NCBI GenBank assembly: GCA_028641055.1
Contig: JAPCYS010001516.1
Span: forward strand, 124,001-188,000
Source of the DNA: Alopecurus myosuroides
Taxonomy: Eukaryota > Streptophyta > Magnoliopsida > Poales > Poaceae
Direction of reading: 5' to 3'
DNA length: 64,000 nt
A model generated the notes under the pieces. The model was not told the origin of the DNA. It saw only the letters and a list, made by a program, of their open reading frames with translations, and did no database searches. The translations under genes were made by a program, and so were the position numbers. Below, piece after piece: positions 57,461 through 64,000 of this stretch. Within the stretch, counting starts at the first letter, position 1. Each line of letters begins with the position of its first letter.

Positions 57461-59217
57461 AATGGCGGGCGCTGGATCTCCGGCATCTTCGGCTTCAGCG
57501 ACGACCAACTCACGTTGGAAACCTTCGACTTTGACTCCGACCAACCCGATTTGGATCGGATCTGTCGTAGTCACCCCTCATGCGCCGGAATCACGCCCGG
57601 AATTCAGCGATCTGGAGAAAAGCGTCACCTTGACATTCGGGAGCTTCAAGTTCTACACCAACAAAGATGGGATCCTGCACTTCCCTGAGGAATCGGGCTC
57701 TGAATCAATTTCCAGCCCAGAAGCTGTCGATTCATGACCCTACTTGGCGAAAAGTAGCGAGTCCATCCGCCTCAACACCAGCAATTTCCATACCCTCTCT
57801 ACAGAGGAACCGTCTCGGGTCAGGAAGACCTTCCAAGTTACGCCTAGGACTCACAAGCCACATCTGGCTCAGGTCTGCATGGCAGGATCGGAACAGCCAC
57901 CCACAGAAACCGAACAAAGCGCAAGGGAACGCGCTGAGATCAACGCTTCGCGAGACGCCTGGCTCCGAGCAAACGAGGCTATCCGCACAAGCAAACCACC
58001 TGCGGCCGGAGTCCCACAAGAAGACATGGTCGCCTACCCATCTAGTGAGAGCGGCCACTGCTATCAAAGAAGGTCGGGAAGATTTGGCCGTACGAAAAAG
58101 ATTGGCAGACGAGTCAAGCCAACGCCGAACGGAGCTGTCCCTAACGCCTTCTGTCGGGAACCGCCCCCAGAAGAAGGGACGCGCCTCAAGAACCGCGACC
58201 ATGGACGGCAAAGCGGAATCAGCAAATCACTCATGCGCATGGACAAAGACGGAAACATCCATCCGCAAACTCCCACAGCCGCGGTGCTAGCCGCAGCCAC
58301 CTACATGCAAATAAATCAACCAGGGGAAAATGACCCCCACGCGGAACAATACAAGCAAGTGTAGAAAGGATTAGGCATGAGCCGCAAAACCTGCCTCCTA
58401 CGATCGCAGGAAAGCAGCCGCACAGAAGGACAAAGAAGCACCCCGTGGACATAGGGGCACATCACCTGCCAAGGAAAAATCACCCCGTCGGGCACGAGGA
58501 AAAGAAGCTCGACGACGAGTGAAAGTATAGTATGGGCACCTAGAGGGGGGGGGTGAATAGGTGCTACGGCAAATTTTAATTTTTCTCAAATTTAGGCTTG
58601 ACAAGAAAGGTAAATTCTCTAGATAGTGCAACTAGTGATGAATTTACCTATATGACAAGACAAGCAATCAATGCAACAAGTACAAGTAAGTAAAGAGAGG
58701 GAGGAACGAGGTAACCGATGGAAGCACACGGAGACACGATGTATTTCCGAGTTCCTCCTTTTTAGGGGAGTACGTCTCGTTGGAGGGGTGTGAGCTCGCC
58801 ACAAAGGCCTACTCAACGCCACTAAGGCTTCACCCTATTCTCCGATGAACTTCGCCACAAAGGCCTAGTTCACCTTCCACTATAGAACCCCTTTGAGGCG
58901 GGGATCAAATCCTTTACAAACACCTTGGGGCACACACCCACAACTTAATTGGGGGCTCCCAACAACTCTTGAATCACCAACAAGAAACAAGATGCCTAGG
59001 TTCTCCACAAGAGGAAACCCTAGGCAAGATCCCTCGAGCTCGTGAGGGGAAATGAAGAACGGGTCGGTGAAGATGTAGATCGGGGCCTTCTCCTTCAATC
59101 CTCCAAAGATCTTCAAGATTGGGTGGAGGGATTGGGAGTTATGAGGGATTTGGTGAGTTCTTAAATGCTCATCAATGCTAAGGGGAAGAACTAGATCTTG
59201 AGGAAGAAGAGGAGGGC

Positions 59218-59225
59218 TATTTATA
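59218..59225 (-). promoter_or_regulatory. TATA box of the copia solo LTR
   Basis: The minus strand reads CTATAAATAGCCC about 720 bases from the LTR start, directly downstream of the CCGG-repeat array. Confidence 0.6.
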
Positions 59226-59263
59226 GTCCCTCCTCACAACTAGTCGTTGTGCAGGAAAAAAGG

Positions 59264-59790
59264 TACCGGAATATCCGGTCCAAGTTTGGACCGGAATATC
59301 CGGTTAGTTTGCTCCACGCAGAACTGCAGTGCTGGACCGGATTATCCGGTTGATCTGAAATAATCCGGTACAAATAATCCGGTAGATGCCAGTACGCAAA
59401 TCTTCTAGTCCTTAGCCATTTTTCCACTTCCTCAACTGCAACCGGAATATCCGGTATAGATATGAAATATCCGGTACAAATAATCCGGTTGACTCCAGTA
59501 GCTCAAAACTTCCAGTCCTTAGCAATTTTTCGCAGCAACCGGAATATCCGGTCCGGGATGAATAATCCGGACCAAATAATCCGGTTGACTCCAGTAGCTC
59601 AAAACTTCCAGTCCTTAGCAATTTTTCGCAGCAACCGGAATATCCGGTCCAGGATGAAATATCCGGTCCGAATAATCCGGTTGATTCCAGTATGCGAAAT
59701 TCTCAGTCCTTAGCCATTTTTGAGCTCCTTTCTCAGCAACCGGAATATCCGGTCCAGGATGAATAATCCGGTCCGAATAATCCGGTTGAG
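59264..59790 (-). repeat. Array of ACCGGA-ATA-TCCGGT motifs in the U3 of the solo LTR
   Basis: Seven near-palindromic motifs (six with ATA and one with TTA between the arms ACCGGA and TCCGGT) start at about 59264, 59288, 59334, 59441, 59538, 59634 and 59739. Many half motifs (AATAATCCGG) lie between. The last four are in a tandem repeat with a period of 96-105 bp that also contains TCCAGTAGCTCAAAACTTCC. Confidence 0.9.
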
Positions 59791-61326
59791 TTCTGTCCCA
59801 AAAACCTCAGGCCAAACTTCACCGACTTTTCAGTGCTCGATGCCGATGTTAAGTATAACACCTGCACACTAAACACCTCGATAAATAATGTACTTAGTAT
59901 TGTTAACTAACACACAAAACACTAGGAAAACGAAATGCACTTTCAACGAGGAGATAGCCTGAGTGGCAGCGATAGCAGCCCGAGGGGTCGAGGCCGTAGC
60001 CGCAGCCCGCTAAGAGGTCGGGACTGCAGCCCGCGCAGGGATCGGGATCGCAGCCCGCGAAGAGATCGAGACAGAAGCCACTCGCGACATCGCAGCAAGG
60101 AACCGATAGGAGAAGTCAATCGCGACGAACCCGGATACAATACGCGATCGGACATCGCCCAACGCAAGGTTGATAAAGGTCGAGCGGCTAGAAACCGTGC
60201 GCGCTCCCCATCTACATCCTCCGACGACGAATTCTGTGGAGCCCTATGCTTTGCTCGCAGCATCCGCGAGGCGCCGCTACCCAAAATATTTAAGCTATCC
60301 ACGGAAGTACAGAAGTATGATGGTTCGCAAGAACCTTCGGCCTGGTTGTCAGATTACCTCACAGCAGTAAAATGCCAACGTGGGAACAAAAACACAGCTA
60401 TGCAGTACCTCAACTTACACCTAGTCGGTGCTGCCCGCAGCTGGCTCTAAGGAAGGCCGAGGGCATGTTACAGGTCTTGGAACGACCTAAACCTCGATTT
60501 CTGCAAAAACTTCCAGGCAACATACAAAAGACCGGCGACCATCAAAGAGCTACGAGCTTGCAAGCAGAAAAGTGGCGAGTCTAGCCGCGAATATATTCAG
60601 CGATGGACCACACTCAGGAACACAGCGGGAAACATATCAGAAGAAGTCGTGGTTGAAGCATTTGCAAAGGGAGCACGATGAACCTCTTTCAGGGAAGAAC
60701 TGGGACGACTCGCGCCCAAAACCATGGGAGAATTGATGGCCATAGCCGACAGATGGGAAAACGGCAAAGACGCAGTGCGCAACGAGAAAGATTCATCCCC
60801 GGCACGCGATGACGATCGCCATAGTCGAAAGAAAAGAAGAAAGAATTACGACCACGATGATCGAGAAGAATTTGTGGCAGCGGAGTTCACAAAAAATCGC
60901 GACAACGGATATCATGGAAAACGCGAGTGGAAGCCAAAGCAGGAAGACAAAATCCCCGAGGAGGATCTCGACGGTTACTGCACGCTACATCTATTTACAG
61001 ATAAGCGCACCGGCAAAACTAAGGCAACACACCTTCTCAAGGACTGCCGAAAGTTCATTGATATCCATGAGGCCCTCTTGAAGAAAAATAGAGCATCAAT
61101 TAATCAGGGTTACCCGCAGCTTCCTGGAGGAGGAGCTCATGGATTTCAACAGCCGCAAACCCTACCCCCAGCAGGAAACCAAAACGCGGTGCTAAATGCG
61201 CTACCAGCACCACCCGCCCCAAATCAAGGAGCCAATGGATACCCAAACCCAGCGGGACTCTTAAGAATGATACAAAAGGTCTATCCATCGCGCAGGGCTG
61301 AGAAGACAAACACATGACAGTTATGC

Positions 61327-61656
61327 ATGGCTGTCCAAACCCCACCTACGAGAACCGAGTACCTGAAAATGGCGGAACAACCAATAACTTTCTCCAAGGA
61401 AGACCACCCTCCGCGAATCTATCGACCAGGACACGCCGCGCTAGTCATACAAGCGCAAATTGGCAATTATGAGCTGGCTCGCGTGTTCATGGACGGGGGC
61501 AGCGGCATCAACATCATCTACGCAGACACGCTCCGTCGTAGACTGGCGGAATCAGAGACATCCTTCCACGGGATAGTACCAGGAAAAGCAGTCCGTCCAC
61601 TTGGAACAATCAACCTGGAGGTGGTGCTAGGCAACCGAAGTAATTACAGGCGATAA
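61327..61656 (+). pseudogene. Element C aspartic protease
   Basis: The 109-residue frame has the aspartic protease active site VFMDGGSGINII and the following FHGIVPGKA, as in T2. The frame stops at 61656 after GNRSNYRR, but the second conserved block (YHAILGRTAFA) is readable downstream near 61695, so a stop splits the domain. It would cleave gag-pol. Confidence 0.85.
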
Positions 61657-62288
61657 TTTCTTGATTTCAAAGTCGTCGATTGGCCCTCACTGTACCACGC
61701 CATTCTTGGTCGAACGGCGTTCGCCAGATTCATGGCAGTACCGCACTATGCATACTTGAAGCTCAAGTTGCCTGGAGAATATGGCACAATCACCATCGAC
61801 AGCGATTTCCAAAAATCGAATAAATGCGACATATAATTCAACGAGATCGCCCAATCTTTCGGGATGCAGGAAGAACTAGAGGAGATAGCAAAAACCACGG
61901 ATCACTCCGTGATGCCTCTCACCAAGAAGAACGCTCCAGAGCTCGAGTTCAACACAAATAGCGGTACCCGCAAGCATCCAGTACACCCGACGGATTCTGC
62001 GAAGACGACGATGGTGTCCACCACCCTCTCGCCAGCATAGGAAGGCGCGCTCGTCGAGCTCCTCCGTGAGTACTGGGAAATTTTCGCCTGACAACCTTCA
62101 GATATGCCAGGGATACCCAGGAGTTCGCCGAGCACTCACTCGAAGTCTTCAAAGCCGCCAAGCCTATCAAGCAGACTACCCGAAGGTTCTCAGAGCCCAA
62201 ACAAAAAGCGCTCGGAGAAGAAGTAAACAGACTACTCGCAGCAAAATTTATTCGCGAGATAAAAATTTCCACCTGGTTAGCAAACCCG
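61657..62288 (+). other. Element C protease-RT linker, frame broken
   Basis: This still belongs to the polyprotein, but several stops and shifts occur (for example near 61836, 62040 and 62090). Fragments of the protease C-terminus and the RT N-terminus (STWLANPV near 62270-62290) can be read in different frames. Confidence 0.6.
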
Positions 62289-62990
62289 GTGCTGGTCCCG
62301 AAGAAAAATACCAACATCCTTCGCGTGTGCATTGACTACACGTCGTTGAATAAACATTGCCCCAAGGATAACTTTCCCCTGCCACGAATCGATCAGATCG
62401 TGGACTCTACAGCAGTTTGCCAACGCCTCTCTTTCCTGGACGCCTACTCAGGCTATAATCAGATCAGAATGAAGAAGGAGGACAAGGAGAAGACGGCGTT
62501 TATAACACCTCACGGTGTTTACTGCTACACGACAATGCCCTTCGGGCTGAAGAACGCATGCGCAACATATCAGCGCTGCATGCAAAAATGCCTCACCAAG
62601 CTCATTGGCAAGAACGTACAAGTGTACGTGGAAGATACGCTTCTCGACGATATCAGAGAAACATTCGACGCGTTGAACGCATACCGAATAAAGCTCAACC
62701 CGACCAAGTGTGTCTTTGGTGTCCCTGCAGGACAACTTCTCGGGTACCTGGTCTCCGCTCGAGGGATTGAAGCTAACCCGGAGAAAATTCAAGCAATCCT
62801 GACAATGAAGGAGCCAACCAATCTCCGTGTTGTGCAACAGCTTGCGGGGCGACTAGCCGCCCTAAGCAGATTCATTGCGAGGCTAGGAGAGCAAGCGTTA
62901 CCTTTCTATAAGTTATTGAACAAAACGGATAAGTTAGAGTGGACACCCAAAGCACAAACATCATTCGCAGACCTCAAGCGAGCATTGTAG
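62289..62990 (+). pseudogene. Element C reverse transcriptase, altered YVDD motif
   Basis: The 233-residue frame contains the Ty3/gypsy RT core in order: RVCIDYTSLNKHCPKD, FLDAYSGYNQI with the first catalytic aspartate (D51), the TMPFGLKNA block, and the catalytic box, which here reads YVED (residues 113-116) where the family has YVDD. The thumb region LNPTKCVFGV, GYLVSARGIEANPEKI and the connection TNLRVVQQLAGRLAALSRFI follow. The stop at 62990 cuts before RNase H. The aspartate-to-glutamate change at a metal-binding site should impair polymerisation. Confidence 0.9.
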
Positions 62991-63452
62991 AGCAGACGCG
63001 TCCTGGCAACACCGCAAGAACGGGAGCCACTGTTCCTATATCTAGCCGCGACAAATCAGGTCATTAGCACAGCGATCGTGGTCGAGCGGCCGGAGGACGG
63101 AAAGGCGTTTGGCATCCAGAGGCCAATTTATTACATCATCGAGGTGCTTTCGCCCTGCAAACAGAGATATCCCCATTACCAGAAGCTCGCGTACGGTGTG
63201 GTGCTCACAGCCCGAAAGCTCAAACACTACTTCCAGGAACACACCGTCACGGTGGTAAACGACGCATCACTGGGTACTATCATGAATAACCCAGTGGCAT
63301 CAGGAAGAATTGCGAAGTGGAGTATCGAGCTTGGCGCCTGGGACATCATATACGCAGGTCGCAAGTCTATCAAATCACAAGTGCTCGTGGAGTTCCTAAG
63401 CGAGTGGACAGAACTACAAACGGCTGACCCTCCAGAGTATACAAGCAACTAG
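62991..63452 (+). pseudogene. Element C first RNase H
   Basis: The frame from 63078 encodes the RT-linked RNase H typical of gypsy elements: RPIYYIIEVLSPCKQRYPHYQKLAYGVV, then HTVTVVNDASL and GRIAKWSIEL. It follows the RT after one stop (62990). Some catalytic positions are altered, as is common in Tat elements, where a second RNase H took over. Confidence 0.75.
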
Positions 63453-63985
63453 ATAATGTATTTTGATGGATCAAAGAGAAACAAAGGAGCCAGAGCTGGG
63501 TAGTCCTGATATCCCCGAGAGGTGACAAGTTACAATACGTCCTTCGATTGGACTTTCCACCCGACGACCCGACGTCAAATAATGATGCAGAGTACGAGGG
63601 CCTCCTCCATGGCATGAAGATGGCAATTGCCTGCGGAGCAACCCGACTAATCATCTATGGAGATTCAAACCTCATAGTGCAGCAGACAATGAAAGAGTGC
63701 GACGCCATTGCAGAAAACATGGTTGCCTATCGAGATATGTACAATCTACTCAAAGGAAGTTTCCAAGGGTGCGAACTAAAGCACATTGCGAGATCCAGCA
63801 ACGAAGAAGCGGATAAATTGGCGAACATGGGTTCTACAAACACACCCATACCGCCTGGAATATACTTCGAAAGGATGATCAAGCGCTCAGTCAAAGTCAA
63901 AAAATCAGCAGAAGCACCCGCGACATTAGAGACAGAGGTCAGCTGTAGTAGTACGACCCATCACAGGCTATACTGTTGCGTGTAG
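63453..63985 (+). pseudogene. Element C second, plant-type RNase H
   Basis: MYFDGS near 63460 holds the first catalytic aspartate. Two in-frame stops follow near 63500. The open frame 63548-63985 then carries NDAEYEGLLHGM, YGDSNLIVQQ and RSSNEEADKLANM, the remaining catalytic residues of the RVT_3-type RNase H. This is the same domain that opens T1 at position 2. It would remove RNA from the RNA-DNA hybrid. The end at 63985 is premature relative to integrase, which lies beyond the window. Confidence 0.85.
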
Positions 63986-64000
63986 TACTGGCCCCTGGAC

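Larger units (their letters stand above)
58520..59945 (-). mobile_element. Solo LTR of a copia element, inside element C gag
   Basis: 1426 bp with TGAAAG...CTTTCA ends, flanked by the perfect repeat ACGAG (58515-58519 and 59946-59950). On the minus strand the closing block near 58540-58560 (CACCTATTCACCC then CTCTAGGTGCCC) matches the end of the copia LTR at 37860-37895. The orientation is confirmed by a minus-strand TATA box. Frames inside are not genes. Confidence 0.9.
57462..61317 (+). pseudogene. Element C gag, interrupted
   Basis: ATG at 57462 begins an alanine/serine-rich frame that stops at 57737. A further frame spans 57744-58364. After the solo LTR the frame resumes at 59946 with an RS/RD-rich stretch (repeated SPRRDRDRS), then the gag core (DGSQEPSAWLSDYL, LHLVGAARSWL) to a stop at 60450. 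The remainder is shifted, with an in-frame TGA near 60678, and continues at 60724-61317 with MGELMAIADRWENGKDA and a knuckle-like segment (YCTLH, KDCRKF). The protein would form the particle; at least three stops or shifts and the insertion abolish it. Confidence 0.75.
56951..64000 (+). mobile_element. Element C: Tat-lineage Ty3/gypsy element, 5' part
   Basis: The 5' LTR (56951-57442) and primer site are followed by gag, protease, RT, RNase H and a second plant-type RNase H, all on the plus strand; integrase lies off the window. Two RNase H domains identify the Tat lineage. The polyprotein has many stops and shifts, and a copia solo LTR sits in gag (58520-59945). It inserted into the 5' LTR of A. 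Confidence 0.88.

Noticed and set aside
57732..58211. Minus-strand open frame of 159 codons over element C gag
   Set aside because: No domain; the plus strand carries the gag region after the primer site, so this is a shadow.
59412..59713. Open frames with repeated peptide units (FELLESTGLF and QNFQSLAIF)
   Set aside because: They are translations of the 96-105-bp DNA repeat in the solo LTR, not proteins.
59264..59790. Possible CRISPR-like array
   Set aside because: Plant LTR context, repeats and spacers both conserved, no cas genes; it is a U3 tandem repeat.

Overview
This window is plant nuclear DNA from a large-genome grass, most likely a Pooideae such as Triticeae or oat. The evidence is nested LTR retrotransposons of cereal type, a Helitron, Stowaway and hAT-like MITEs, a grass LINE, GC-rich coding exons and GT-AG introns. 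There is no bacterial, organellar or viral replicon and I see no rRNA or tRNA gene. Coordinates were indexed by hand and may be off by a base or two.

Layout. (1) 1-7433: 3' half of a Tat-lineage Ty3/gypsy element (T1): RNase H fragment, integrase, an antisense spliced gene related to the plant 'putative gypsy type transposon' family, polypurine tract and 3' LTR. (2) 7434-12588: AT-rich, gene-poor retroelement debris split by a Helitron (8598-11203) that carries two MITEs. (3) 12589-25625: one very long chromovirus-type LTR, interrupted by a complete young non-autonomous Tat element T2 (16892-25534, target duplication CCAAC, LTRs differing at one base). T2 keeps gag, protease and the antisense gene but has lost RT, RNase H and integrase. 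(4) 25626-about 31842: LINE on the minus strand, cut at its 3' end. (5) 32180-33885: the only convincing non-transposon-type gene, three exons, 497 aa, homologous to the antisense gene of T1. (6) 34117-34215: small poly(A) retroposon with a 16-bp duplication. (7) 35542-40025: 5' LTR, primer site and gag of a Ty1/copia element, split by Athila-like element A (40026 to beyond the window). A is split by related element B (44633-55394, duplication CTCTT), and B by a 3.9-kb solo LTR (47370-51312, duplication CAAAC). The right LTR of A is split by Tat element C (56951 to the window end), which itself holds a copia solo LTR (58520-59945, duplication ACGAG).

How the parts relate. Most of the sequence is transposon in transposon. 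The recurring theme is the antisense gene: T1 and T2 each carry a copy with its own TATA box, and T2 has clean splice sites. The same domain occurs in the intact intron-containing gene at 32180-33885. This suggests exchange, by capture or domestication, between a host gene family and Tat retrotransposons. T2 is young but has no replication enzymes, so it must have moved using proteins supplied by another element.
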